A stretch of 64,000 bases of DNA from Haemonchus contortus (GCA_000469685.2 LS997562.1:44892869-44956868), one strand, 5' to 3'. Numbered from the stretch's first letter, positions 51,150 through 63,096 are shown. A program made the numbers and translations. The notes: a model not told the origin generated them from the sequence alone.

Positions 51150-52160
51150 CAGCAGAATGTGCATATCACGTGACTATAGAGGCGATACTCATTTTTAGTC
51201 AGGTAATCTTACTCAACTTCAAACACTCTGGGTAAATATTTGACGTGTCAGAAATTCACGATGGAATCCCCCTCAGTCTTCGACTGTTCTCTTTAGCAGT
51301 AATAGTTCTGCCACTTTGGCGGATCAATTAAAAGTCTTTGACAACTTACTTTGCTGTAGCATCGTCTTTTACATAGCTCAAAATTCGATGCAAAAAGAGC
51401 GAAGTGCGAGAGAATTTCAATCTGGAGTTGTTGAGCTGAAAAGACCCTGTAGTGAACTAGATGTAGTAGATTTGTGACCATAACTATAGAGGTCCTTGTT
51501 ATTTTGAAAAATTGTTCACCCTAGCGGGTATCATATAGTGGATTGCTGTGCATACTTTATTGTGATAAAAATTTATGCTTTCTTTTTGCAGTAGCTCATA
51601 CCGGTATTTCGAAGAGAAGTTCATGAGAATGTGGAAAAGCTCGTGGGCGCCTATCACATCTTTATTTCAGTCAGTCATCTGTCTCCATTGCTTTGGTCAG
51701 TGCATATCTTAACAATCGAATTTTCTAGGTTCTTTTTTTCTCCTCAGATAGTGCATGTCGTTTTTGTTTTTATTCCCACTCATCTTTGTTATCTTGTTCA
51801 TCTCATTGGAATGATCAACCAATAACTCCTTAAGTGCTGCCTGTCGTCCGTCGAACGTTTTACTCATCTGCCCTTCACCCCGTTCCTCATCATCTTATCT
51901 GAATATTGAGTATACTATAAGATATATTTGAAGTGGCGACACGACGATTCACGACATCATAGTTGTTGTTGTTGTTCAACATTCATCGTATAGTGCACAG
52001 CAATTCTGTGTTTTGTATATTTATTTGTCTGTACTGTTTGACTTATCATCATCACGATGCACTTTCAGAATATTATAGTATGTGTCCTACTTACGCACAC
52101 GCTAACAGACCATAGTGATTTGTTGTTTTGAGTGCATAATAAAGCCACAAATATCGACTA
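51150..52160 (+). other. 3' untranslated region of the SLC6 gene
   Basis: From the stop codon to the poly(A) signal there is no other gene. A donor (GTAATC at 51203) and a strong acceptor (TCTTTTTGCAG ending at 51591) could remove a 3'UTR intron. A (GTT)5 run lies at 51962-51976. Confidence 0.45.
52138..52143 (+). terminator. polyadenylation signal, SLC6 gene
   Basis: AATAAA about 990 bases after the SLC6 stop, the first canonical plus-strand signal downstream. AATAAAG near 52166 is a second candidate. Confidence 0.45.
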
Positions 52161-53139
52161 AATGTAATAAAGTAATTAATTAGATATTTTGTTGACTATC
52201 TTCGTTTATTTGCTTGATTAGCGAACATCAGAGTTCTATTTAATTAGAATTTACGGAGGTCTGAAAAAGACTGGTACGCATGTCGGCTTGGGTGAGGGGT
52301 ATTCTCAGGTCGTAGTAGATTTTTTTGAGCAGTTTTTGAGTTTTTTCTTCGCCTAAATTTCGATTGCTAGGATTTGTAGAAATGATCACCGCCAAGAGAA
52401 GGCAGTTCATCTTGTTTGCCCTTGGAAGTGAAAGAAGGTAAGATCAGTTGAACGATAGCTTTCGTTTCGTATACTTTTTTTTTCGAAATACTGTAACATA
52501 AGACTAGGCTGGCACTGAGGAACGGTAGAATTACTGAGTATTTTTTGGTACACTAAATCACTGTTGTGATGCAGCACAATTTGGGTGCTCTGCATTTGAA
52601 ATCGGTGGCTGGCGTATGGTTTCCTTGGAAGAATTACTCCATATCTTGCCTTTTCGCGTTACTTGGGATTTCTGCATGTACCTGACAGAGATCTGTGCCA
52701 TACTGAGATGGAGTCGTTAGTGTCAGTTAATCGTACTCTGCTGTGGGCTATAATAGCTCTGCTATGTAAGTCGTGAAAAAGTGGGCCCCCCTCATTTGCT
52801 ATAATTTACATACGATAGCACGAGTCTTGCCCTTACTCCATCTTCTTACTGCTCATTTGGGGTCTATTATGACATGCAACGCATTAGCCGGTTGGTTTGC
52901 ACAAAAATACCTATATGTACTGCCTCTTTCGAAGCCTACGTTCGGTTTTTTTATTGTTTTCTCTGAAACTTGGATAGCATTCAGATGAATTGTGAACATG
53001 ATTATGTAGGGAGCTAAGCTAAGTTCTAGAAAGCTGAACTCATCCGTACGGAATTCAGTCCATGTCTACGCATGGGATATTGATCGCTTACCTTGCCTTT
53101 GCCTTTGCCACCCTCACCCGTACGTTGCATAGGGGTTTC

Positions 53140-53412
53140 TTAAAAGTAAATCAAACCCCTTCTACTGTTGAGTTTTCGCATTCTGGTTATTACTATGTTA
53201 TCAGTATCTTGAATGTAATGCCTACGAGGTGACTGGATAATTTCTAAGTGTGAACATGGCTGTCGATCAACCGTTGCATTCGCTTCTTTACCAAATTTTT
53301 TGAAAGCTTCCAACAACTGTTGGCGAAATGATAGCGAGGGGGAGTCGATCTCCTTGTTTTCACATCTGGGTTGTCGGCAGGTGTTTAATGGAGCATCACG
53401 ACCACAAGCCAT
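53140..53412 (-). CDS. unassigned 90-aa open frame
   Basis: ATG at 53412 to TAA at 53140. Highly charged, protein-like composition (FRQQLLEAFKKFGKEAN; SPRRHYIQDTDNIVITRMRK) with one potential glycosylation site. No signal peptide and no recognised domain. It could be a small single-exon gene, one exon of a larger one, or chance. Confidence 0.25.
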   Translation of the reverse strand: MACGRDAPLNTCRQPRCENKEIDSPSLSFRQQLLEAFKKFGKEANATVDRQPCSHLEIIQSPRRHYIQDTDNIVITRMRKLNSRRGLIYF

Positions 53413-53763
53413 AACTCTATAACTGGTTCTAGCAAGGTCTTTGAAGTCTTAACAGTCATTGATTTCAGAAATAACTTAGGAAAGGTTTACTTCAGCTTCG
53501 TTCAAGATTAAAAAATAGCCAGCGGGAGAAATTATTTTGAGGGACGTCTTTGTAGGGCCACGAGAACATCATAGGGATAATAGTATAGTCTCTTTGTGGA
53601 TGAGAAATCACCCACTGGACGTCAAGTAGTTTCTGGAAATGATCACATGACCGAAAAAGGAATAGGAATGGTCAAGTTTCTATGGAGTCAGTCAACCCCC
53701 TTTTGAGACCCGAGTCTCACTCGACATTCAGCCAATTCTTACACTAATAGGATGAGTATGTGT

Positions 53764-53908
53764 CTTAGAGGGGTGTGGGACCATTCGTGCGATTCTGGGT
53801 GCACGCGGCGACTTGCGCGGCGAAATTCGGTGCGATTTGGACGAGTGGTGCTACAGAGCAAACCGCCTCGGAGAGCATCCATCGCCGCCGGCGTGCGGTC
53901 GCGTAGCG
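53764..53908 (+). repeat. GC-rich dispersed repeat, left member of an inverted pair
   Basis: GGACCATTCGTGCGATTCTG, the following GC-rich block and GAGCAAACCGCCTCGGAGAG recur in reverse complement at 55031-55302, about 1.1 kb away. GC content is far above the surroundings, so it is probably a transposon relic. Confidence 0.55.
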
Positions 53909-55030
53909 GTTTCAGTTATTTCCCTTCTATCCCTCTGGCATTGGAGCGCGATATTGTTTGCGCGCCATTTTCAAAAATGCACCACGTGACCCCTAGCTGC
54001 AGGAAACCCGTTCATCAAAACAGTTCAGTGCATCTTTAGAATACATGGAACTGTCTTATCGAGTAAGCAGCGGTAGTTAAAGCACTCACCCACTGGTTAA
54101 ATAGTTCTCGATGAACTCTCTTTAATGAATGAGTTGGAGAGAGGAGTTGAAATCAAGCATGAAGACTTGCTATATGACGTAAAAACTGTGAAATGGCCTG
54201 AATGGTGAGCCTTAGGGCGTTCAATGACCTATGAATGAAGAATAGTCCAATATTAAACAACTCTAGAGAACTACATCGCTTCTGTAAAGGTTGTTTGATA
54301 TCGCAAGCAAGCGAAAATACCGAAAAAAAGAAGCGAACCGAACTGTTTCAACCATTTTCCAGAAACTTGGAATGAAATATATTGAACTTATTTATTATAC
54401 ATGGAAATACTCTTGAAATCTTGGAATTGATATTGGAGTTTTTCCTTCCAAAAAACTCATTTTAAGAAGAGAACCCCCACTTTTTTAAACTGTCATTATC
54501 CTCTTTGGCTGACAAGTTTTAGCTCGATTAGTAGCGAGTGCGGGCAGCATAATTACCGCTGAGTCTTCGCACTTAGTTAAGGTCACCTCGCACCTAGGTG
54601 CGAAGCGAGCTTGATTAGGTGCGATCGAAAATATATTCCCGTACCCACAACTGTTAGCAATTACTACTCATTTGCATCAAAAAGGTCCTTTTCAGCTTTA
54701 TTGGGCCTACTCAATCAGTGTTCCCACCGAGCTCAGAGCCCAATTCCGACCGATCTATCTACCGATCATAATCTATTAACCAAATTTTCTAGCGTAACAC
54801 TTGGATGTGCGACCAACACTCACATAATGATGGCAGGAGGACAGACAGACAGTTCTTTGATGTTTACTTTGATATGAATCATTATATCATCAAGAAAATT
54901 CCCAATATTCATTACTCGTTCCCGTCGGTATGCATCGATATGTCGTTTATAGCTTTTGGGATCCGTTTCCTCTCTATTATTACTCGGCATCATCAGTTAA
55001 CCTGTTCTTTCACGCGCCCCAATGGCAAAA

Positions 55031-55302
55031 ACGCGACGCGACCGCGCGCTGGCGGCGATAGATGCTCTCCAAGGCGGTTTGCTCTGTACCGGCACTCGAT
55101 TTGGACGACTGCAGCGTTCATCATTGGGGCCCAAATTTCAAGTAAAGTAGGTTAGTAGGATTGTCCGATCCCACTAAAGTACTTTACTTGAAGTTTGTGC
55201 CCCAATGATCGGCGCCAGGGTTGTTTGAACCATCGCGAATTTTGCCGCACAATTTGCCGCGCGCACCCAGAATCGCACGAATGGTCCGTCCCTCGTCTTA
55301 GA
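55031..55302 (-). repeat. GC-rich dispersed repeat, right member, with an insertion
   Basis: Reverse-complement copy of 53764-53908. Between the shared blocks it carries about 120 extra bases centred on a palindrome (55120-55209), so a second element appears to have inserted into it. The non-coding nature of both copies suggests MITE-type elements. Confidence 0.55.
55120..55209. mobile_element. nested foldback element (MITE-like palindrome)
   Basis: The first 30 bases (ATCATTGGGGCCCAAATTTC...) and the last 30 are reverse complements with two mismatches, and the middle continues the palindrome with a few more. The copy at 53764-53908 lacks it, so it marks an insertion into the GC-rich repeat. 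There is no coding capacity, so any movement would need a transposase from elsewhere. Confidence 0.5.
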
Positions 55303-55374
55303 GAGTGAGTTACGAGAACAAGCCAATGTGTAAGTTACTGTTCTGCCTTTCCAGATCATTCTGAGGCCTAATGG

Positions 55375-55500
55375 TCAATCTTGTAGGTATGGAAAGTTTG
55401 GTTGACCCAGGCAGGTATTGATATGAGACTCGTTTCCAGTCCCATGCCTCTGCTATGCTATGTCACTTGGAGGTACCGACTCATCTCGTCATGGACGGAG
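55375..55500 (-). repeat. tRNA-derived SINE-like repeat, copy E (degenerate)
   Basis: The tail is present as GGTATGGAAAGTTTGGTTG. The B-box region is decayed (GGACTGGAAACGAG on minus). Placed in the family by order and spacing. Confidence 0.35.
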
Positions 55501-57767
55501 TAGAATTCAATATGCACTAAAACTATGTAAAGTCGAATATATGACTTCATGGTGAGTTTAAAGTAGCCGCTCATGCTGGATGATATTTTTCCAATTAGAC
55601 TATTCTAGGTTTATAGAAAAATATGGTTCTTGTTTGTGGTAGCTTGACATTCGATCCTTGGTAGGATAAAAGATTACAGCATCAGAGCCCCGTGAATCAA
55701 GATCAGACTACACGACTTCCATCAAACACCTAAGCTGCTCTTGAGCAATGGTTCATCTGATTTAGCTGGGTTTGATCCTTTTCTACGGGCTTTGGGATGC
55801 TTGGTCATTCGCGATTTCTGTCATATGATAAGTCCGAGTTTTAGAGATTACATGCAGACGTGTTTCTTCACTCTTGTCTTATATTCGTGCCTGGAATTTG
55901 AGACCGAATTGATAAAAATGAAGCTGGCAATGTGGAAACTACTTTGACCCAATCGATATCAATATCAAAATACCCGTGTTTAATTGGGCATCCATGCCAA
56001 GGTGCGATTAGCTTTAAATGCAAAGCCAAACCGGATTTGTGACTCTTCCTTGCTAGCGAGCGTACTCTTAATTTGGAGTGAATTGATTTAATTCGTATGA
56101 AAGTTCCAATATGAAACGCCTTCCGCGTTTGATATCAAGATTGTAATCGGATTGGGACTTTTATATGAATTAAATTCTACTTCAGGAAAGTTCTTACAAT
56201 CTCTTATTACTGGTCTTAACAGTAGAACTGTGTCTCTCCACGATGAGCAGTCAGGCCATAAAAGTTATTATCACCTCAAAATGAAAAAGTAAACAGCTTA
56301 GTGTGCAGCTGACCACGATCATAAATCATCTGTGATCTCTTTTTTCTCTATGAATGCCTGACAATTTGCTTGCTGCTTTCTTGTCTATCGCACACATTTG
56401 AAACTTCCATTCGACTCATGTTTTTATCACTTTATTTGGAAAAGCGGTCGCGTTTTTTTTTTCTGAAAAAACTTCCTGAAGTTTATAGCAGGGGCCTCAA
56501 CCCAACACATGAAGTTCGAAATCGGGTCCCTCCCATAACTTTCATCATCCCTGCAGAGTGCACCATGGCGTTGATGCTTCAACCTGTCCTGCCGCCAAAA
56601 CCTCGACAACCCCTTACGTTGTCCTTGGTGGTACTGGCTGGCACTTTGGGGTTTTGGCGCATGAATATAATACATAATTTAATTGAAATACGGGCTTACT
56701 AATTTCTGGACGTCCATATGCAGGGTCATCGCTAGGTCAGAATCACGTGCGAAACTTTATGCTCACAGAAGCCGTCCAGTGTACCGGAAGCTTCCTCTTG
56801 ATTATTGACGTCTTTGAGCAACATTGAATAATGAAAAGTATCATTTTTATCATATCGTGTTTTTGCTAGAGTCGTTCACCAGGATTGCCCATACTATTGG
56901 TTTAACCGCTTCGCACGGTGTTCGGCTTTTTTGCGACTGACTGCACTTAAACAGTAAAATAAACAGAACCAGTCTGAGTATAATTGGACTGCAGAACCTT
57001 CAAGAAAAATCAGAGGACCTGACACAAAATTTCGGACTGAAAAGAAATATTTTGCGAATAATAAAAACAAACTACTATTTGGAACTTACTCATGTAATTA
57101 TTTGAGTACTCAATTATTCATTTATTCGTTACACATGGACATGAATGACTGAATGCCCTAGAACTTTGTCAGTCGATTGAGAGAACAACCGTTTATGCCA
57201 TATACATAACGTTGTTTTCGCTGTATAGAGTCGCAAATCTTTTCCCTTTGAACACCTTGAGACAGTTCCAATTGGTAAACAGCGTTTTTGGCGATTACTC
57301 ATCGGCCAATGGCCTTGTCGTCGGCTTTATGCTCATCCGCCCCAAATGAAGGCCGGCTCTTTGGCGTTAAACGACGAACGACAGAACGACGTGCGACTTT
57401 TATGCGTAAGAAGAAGACGCAGCTCCTACGTTAATCGAGGCGGCGTCTTGTCTTCTCGTTTTCTGTTGGGATGTCCGGTAGTGATAGCGTATCGCCTATA
57501 CATCAACTTAAGCTGGTTTCACCCTTGTCTCAACCCGCATCGCTTGTTCCACTTGTCGGGGTCAAACTCGGGTCGGTACTATCTACACTGCGCTTTCACA
57601 TAAACAAAAGCTGGTTGAGTATTCATTCTCTCTCGTACATCCAAGCTGTCGGTAATAGTTACCAGCCGCTCCACTGGTAACGCCGCCGCCTTCCGCTGCT
57701 GTGGTAACAGCCACTCGCTCCACTCTATCAACCATCCTTCTGTAGCTTGTTTTATAGTGTTCACAGT
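55501..57767. other. no gene resolved
   Basis: Open frames at 56370-56702 and 57346-57680 overlap frames on the other strand and carry no recognised motif. Confidence 0.3.
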
Positions 57768-58112
57768 CTACATGAACGAAAGAGAGCTCTTCAGTGATGA
57801 TCTTGTGTGTATATTTTTTGGAAATTCGCAACCAGGATCTGATATTAGGTTTTCCATGCTGTGATAGGTGAAAAGGAATCTTTTTTTTGTGTATCGTTCC
57901 GGTTTTACAAAAACTTTCCCGCTAACTCCATTAGCGCAGCATTTTGCATCGCTCTTGTCATTTCGTGCGTCACGGCTATAAGTGACGACGAGCAGCTCGA
58001 TAGGTTGCCTAACTAGCTCTCTTAGCCGTTCCTCTCTAATCGTCTCTTGTTCTCTAGTCTCTTCTCCAATTTCGATTTGAAGACTGACCCTACTCGATAC
58101 TGTCGGGTTCAT
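57768..58112 (-). CDS. unassigned 114-aa open frame
   Basis: ATG at 58112. The N-terminal part is rich in Glu/Arg (EIGEETREQETIREERLREL, predicted helical), followed by LVVTYSRDARNDKSDAKCC and a basic stretch. It lies in line with another minus-strand frame at 58302-58634. They may be pieces of one decayed gene or element. Confidence 0.22.
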   Translation of the reverse strand: MNPTVSSRVSLQIEIGEETREQETIREERLRELVRQPIELLVVTYSRDARNDKSDAKCCANGVSGKVFVKPERYTKKRFLFTYHSMENLISDPGCEFPKNIHTRSSLKSSLSFM

Positions 58113-58301
58113 TCCTTTAAAAGAGTAGCTCTATTTGACAGACTACTGAAAAGGCCGAACAAATGCGTCGACGGATTTTTTTTCGATTTCCGTTGGTTAG
58201 CTGATTTCTCGTAAGCATCTTTCCGTGTTTCATTCAGTGACTCTCTTTCAGAAAGCCGGGTTTTTTAGTTGTCGTCTCTGACTGGGCAGAGAACTTATAT
58301 C

Positions 58302-58634
58302 TCAAGATCGTCGCGTTGACAGAGTCTTTCCATGAGAATAGCATAGAGAGAGACGATCATACGTCAATATGGTCTTCTGCTGAGTTTCCCTGGTTAAGCC
58401 TTTGTTAAGGTGCTCTTTCATACTCAGAGGTCGTGTCTCGCTATTCCACTTTCCTTTGCCTTTGCCAATCGTTGATTTGTAGAACATTTCGTATGTTTTG
58501 AGCTGAAATTTGGTGTAGGATGATATGAAGTCTGAGCCGTCAAAACTACACTCGAAGACTTGAGGATTACGTCGGAGATAGACATAAAAATTCTTGGGAG
58601 TTGTAGGATCCTGGGTTCGGAAGGGAGAGCACAA
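58302..58634 (-). CDS. unassigned 110-aa open frame
   Basis: ATG at 58634, 32 bases inside a hairpin at 58666-58717. Polar, aromatic-rich composition (NFYVYLRRNPQVFECSFDGS; YEMFYKSTIGKGKGKWNSET). No family recognised. It is paired with the frame at 57768-58112 on the same strand. Confidence 0.22.
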   Translation of the reverse strand: MCSPFRTQDPTTPKNFYVYLRRNPQVFECSFDGSDFISSYTKFQLKTYEMFYKSTIGKGKGKWNSETRPLSMKEHLNKGLTRETQQKTILTYDRLSLCYSHGKTLSTRRS

Positions 58635-58665
58635 TCAAGGCTCGAGCTTGGAAAAACGCCACGTA

Positions 58666-58717
58666 ATGAGGGCGACGTAATTTTAAATACATAATCCAAG
58701 AATGACGTCGCCCTCAT
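58666..58717. repeat. 13-bp inverted repeat, 26-base loop
   Basis: ATGAGGGCGACGT at 58666-58678 and its exact reverse complement at 58705-58717, in AT-rich DNA and followed by AATAAATAAATAAA. It may be one end of a foldback element. Confidence 0.5.
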
Positions 58718-59728
58718 GGCGCAGAAATAAATAAATAAAATTCATATCAGTCTAGAGGGGCTACTACAATATCTCTCTCCGGCTTCCAATAACATACTTG
58801 CCAGAGTGTGCTGACACTCAATGTGCAACGAGTTGAGTCGGATAGACGAGATTGGTAAAGAGCCAGTGAAACTGAGTGTCTCAAAGACATAGTAACTAAT
58901 TTTTTTCTTTTCCTTAAAAATTATTTGTGAATGATTAAATACGAAGTAAGTAAATTTTGTTTTTCGCCTTTCATTTCATGTCCTAGAGGAACCTAATAAT
59001 GTGCTTTGAAAGATTTTATTGCTAGGCCCAGTATCGCCCTCCTTTTGCGGTCGTGAACTCTCTCAGAATAAAGAATGCGAGGAATTCGATGGACAACTAA
59101 TGCACTCCATCACTAACGGGTCTGCTTGGGTGGAACCTCGAAGATTTCAAATAAGATAACTGAGATCAAATTAAGATTGAAATTCAATGTGTCTATGGCT
59201 TTCTCAGCTGGCAGATCTCTGATAAGAAATGTTGTGACCCTGCGCAAGAGTCATATGACGAATTCGACTAGGAATATGAGGGAATGGAGGAACCTGAACG
59301 CGACTGTTTGAAAAAACGTTTCGGGGGAAAGTTAGAATTTACCAGTCTTATACCGGATGAGCTTACTCTCCACAGTCATATTTTGCTTTGAGAGGGAAAG
59401 TATGTTTCATTTAATAGGTGGTTTGGAGCAGGTGCATAGCAAACCTGAGTAAAATAGGGGTTTCAGCAGTAGACGCAGCCGTAGAGCAGTCACCGATCCT
59501 GACGGTGGTCACCCTTAACAGCTCATGATCGCCGTTGGGCGACCGGTATATGCCCTGCAAATCCTGTCTCTAATAACTTTAATGTCTATCATTGCCGGCT
59601 GGCTACAATGGACTTCTTTGCCAACTCGTTCACACTGCCTACTTCCAATAGCCACTAATTCTTGACAATCACCCGCTTCGCCTCTGCTCACATACCTCAT
59701 TAATATCGGGGAATATTGTTCTTTTCAG
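58718..59728. other. intergenic, upstream of the candidate gene at 59737
   Basis: No coding or promoter signal that I can support. The short minus-strand frame at 59515-59700 reads through a donor-like GTATGT. Confidence 0.35.
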
Positions 59729-59736
59729 AGATCAAC

Positions 59737-62700
59737 ATGCTCCCGAAATGGCTGTCATGGGTGAGTTTCCCTTCTCTGAAGACCAGTCGAATAACTGGAT
59801 CTGTTGCATTTTCTCTATTTAAAAAACGTCTGTATTTATTGCATTATTATCCGGTTTTGTTCTACAGACAGTCATCTGTGCGACGATGGTTTTCGGATTT
59901 CCGTTAGCCACGGGGATGGAAACAATCAACGACAATTCAGGTAAGTATATGGTGACCGCAGTGAGGAATGCTAAATCCATATCAAAAGTGTCAAATCAAA
60001 TTTTGATAATTTCTGTTGGAAGTGGATTGAAAGTAAAGTTTTTGGAATTTTCATTCCTTTGAGCTCTGTAAAATACTACTTTGAAAACCTGGAGCTTCTG
60101 TTGGATACTCTAAAATTCAGGGATAGGGGCGGCGATTACTCTCGCTCTATGAAAATAGTCCTAGAATCGGTAACCGACGCCGGTACAGTCAGGGATCTGT
60201 ACCAATTTCGTTCTCCCAAATTTTAGTACGCGCCATACCCTAAAAAATTACCACCCTTCATTCCTTACCAAATCAAATTATTCGGCTTGCAAAATTAGGT
60301 TGCCGTGGTTTTGAGAGTATCATTTTGTAGCTGATGAGTGGAGCATCTTATAGCGGAGAGCGTGTTATTCATGCAAACTTTCGGTCTGTAGATCTCAAAT
60401 TTTTACCGATTCCCTCAATCTCTTTGATTCTTCCTCGGTGGGCGAAAACTTGCTGCTCATTTTTTGGGGATCACTCATAGTAGAGGTGCTGGAGATTGAT
60501 TGTCTCGCTAAGCTCGTTCTTTCTAAAATATGGCATAGACTGCAAATCAAAACTTCAGTGCAATAGGGGTTTAGAATAGGTCTCGCAACTGGCAGCAAAT
60601 TGGTGTATCAAATGAACTTAACCCCTCCATTTCCATGCCAAAGAAAAAAATAGAAAAATTAATGCGTCCTTTTATGCAAGAAATCCCTTCGGAAGAAAAC
60701 TTTATGGTAACGCTTTTTTTGTTGTGTATTTATACAACTACAATGTTTCCGATAACTTTCGAAGGTTTCTTGGGAAAGCCACTTTCAACGTTTTTCGGGC
60801 TTACTAACCCGTCTGGCCTGGTGACTCTTGACCCTAACCGAAACCACTCCCAAGGTTTTTAAGGAGTTGTCGCGATTTGGCTTTATCATAAATCTGGATA
60901 AAACCCTTCATGTGAAGGAAGAGGTCCACGGGTGGAACGGTCATGCGTCTGATATGGCAACTTGGTTGAAATAGCCAGAGAAACGACTTTATTTTTGTGA
61001 TTTATGAGGACTGCTAAAATAGATTTATTTGGCTAAGAAACTAGCTGTCCCGATTTTCTGAACATATGCGAAGGTAATAACGATTTTGAGTTGAAGCACG
61101 AGTGTGTAGCGTAATAAGCGACTCATTATTTTTTGTCATCACAAACATAACCTAAGTGTTGATTTTGATTGCAATATCTGGATAACCTTTTATTTGAGTG
61201 GAATTACACGACTGATGGAGGAAAAAGTTTTTTAAGATTGCTCTGGGTTTTCAGGCGAAAACATTATCGAAGCGTGGTCTTCAATTGGGTTTCCAGCAAA
61301 GAGCGGTCAAAAGAAAAATTGTCCGATTGTGTCACGAGAAAGTTGATGGGAAATTCCCGACTGTTTTTGCAAGTTTCTAGCCTTTCTCAATGATGGGTCT
61401 GCAGGAACGAGTTGCGTATGCTAATAAGCGGCCAGCGAACCTGAAAGAAACTATTTGTCAGCGACGTCTTTTCTTCGATCGTCTGATGCAATTCGTCATC
61501 ACCAGGCTGCAACGAAAGAGTACGGGTCATTTTCCAGCTACGCATGAGAAAGTCGGCTGGCCCGTACGTCGGCCGAATCTGTCGTCGGTAGCTTTTTAAC
61601 AAGACGTGCGATCGAATTGAATTCGTTGACAATGAGAGATTCTAATCGAGTGAGGTTTCCTCTTTGCAGGAGCTGAAACCTTTTCCTGCACGTGCCTTAC
61701 GTGGGGAGGCTATTGTTAGCCGTGTGGTCGTTAGATCCGTTTATGATAGATTCTGCCATAGCGTGCTTTGCAAGGATATCGCAAAAGCAATCGTTGCTTG
61801 TCGGACAATTTTTTGTGTAATCGTCGCACCTTGAATGGGATTCTGGAAAATGAGCAATTCAGCTAACCAAAAAATAGAACTAGTTACAAAAAAGCAGTTG
61901 GAAAAAGAAGTGGCTCTTTCTCACCCATTCAAATGAGGTATCATTTTATTTGCTCGTTGGTTTGTTTGTGTGTATGTGTGTACGCGTGTGTATGTGTGTG
62001 TGATCGGAAATTCATTGCTCGTGTTCTAGTAGACCTAGCAGGTTCAAATTCAGTAGTAGTACAAGGGGCAGGGTGGGAACACTTATGCTGGGTGGCAGGA
62101 CTGGACTCCGCCCACAAGAGCGACGAGTGCGCAAAAATTTCTTAATCCAGAATTTGAGCGTTCAGACTAGTCAATCCAACGAGAAAAAGAGGAGAGCCCA
62201 GCGTCATTCGGGCCTCAAAGGAAGTGGCTGAAATAATATAATCAAATCAAAAATGCTACATGAAATAAGTGGGACAAAAACATCATGAGTTGAGTTTTTG
62301 ACGAAACATGAGTGAACCATTCTCATAGTTGGCATCTCCAGTACCATCATATTTAGGTACCATTAAAATTTTATAACCATGTTCTTATGTCGGAAGAAAC
62401 ATTGGCAATAATATTGTGCCTTTGTGCTTGTAGTGCTTCAAGCATTACTTAGCCTTACTTTTTTCTTCGCCTTATGCTAAGTAATCTGCAATCTTGCCTT
62501 GATCTGCATTCTATCAGTCCGAATTATTGATGAGATCTTTTGGTGAATGTCATGCGTAGGTGTACGAACAGTAACCTTTCCCTGTCTAAATTGCCATTCC
62601 TCTGCAATTCATTGTTTCCTAGTGTTGAATTCATAAACCTATTGAATCTCTATTTGTTTATTTTGATATAACAAAATGTGCGGTCAAATCGGACTAACAG

Positions 62701-63096
62701 GGAGTAGGTAGTTTTCCAGCACACGACCAACCTGTAGAGTTTTGAGGAAAATCAATTATTTCTCTATGCCAGCGGGCTTCGTGGAGGTTTAGTGCTCGAT
62801 CTATGAAATAGCTGGTTTTTATCGTCTGCGCATTTCTCAAGTGTTCAGTTGATAACTTTTCCGAGTGCGTATTTAGAAATTAGATACTGGAAGATCTTCA
62901 CGGTGTTTTGTCGCGGGTTTTTGTACTAGAAAGGTTTTTCGATCAGGGCTACTCAGAGCTTTCCTTATCCCTTACCGGATCTGATTCCAGTGACATGTTC
63001 GAATTCCGATGCCGATGTGGTGTTTCTCATCGATACGACGTCATCGAATTCAACGGCATTTCTCGTCCAGCAACATCGTCTGCTTCGAACATTGAA
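59737..63096 (+). CDS. candidate secreted protein with a von Willebrand A-like segment (tentative multi-exon model)
   Basis: A TTCTTTTCAG site ends 8 bases before the ATG at 59737. Exon A (59737-59760, donor GTGAGT) and exon B (59868-59940, acceptor TTGTTCTACAG, donor GTAAGT) encode a signal peptide MLPKWLSW + TVICATMVFGFPLATG and then METINDNS. Exon C from 61255 fits in phase (ENIIEAWSSIGFPAK) but stops at 61346 unless a weak GTGTCA donor is used. Segments 61405-61563, 61670-61816 (cysteine-rich, FCHSVLCKDIAKAIVACRTI) and 62957-63096 join in phase. The last reads VTCSNSDADVVFLIDTTSS, close to the first strand and metal-site loop (D-x-T-x-S for D-x-S-x-S) of a VWA domain. VWA domains mediate extracellular adhesion. 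It may be one gene or two; the segment after 63096 is missing. Confidence 0.35.
61965..62002. repeat. TG-rich microsatellite
   Basis: Imperfect (TG)n with TA and CG interruptions, within an intron of the candidate gene above. Confidence 0.7.

Noticed and set aside
60395..60506. Minus-strand first exon (MSDPQKMSSKFSPTEEESK) with an acceptor and GTAAAA donor
   Set aside because: It lies in an intron of the better supported plus-strand gene, has a weak donor, and no following exon was found.
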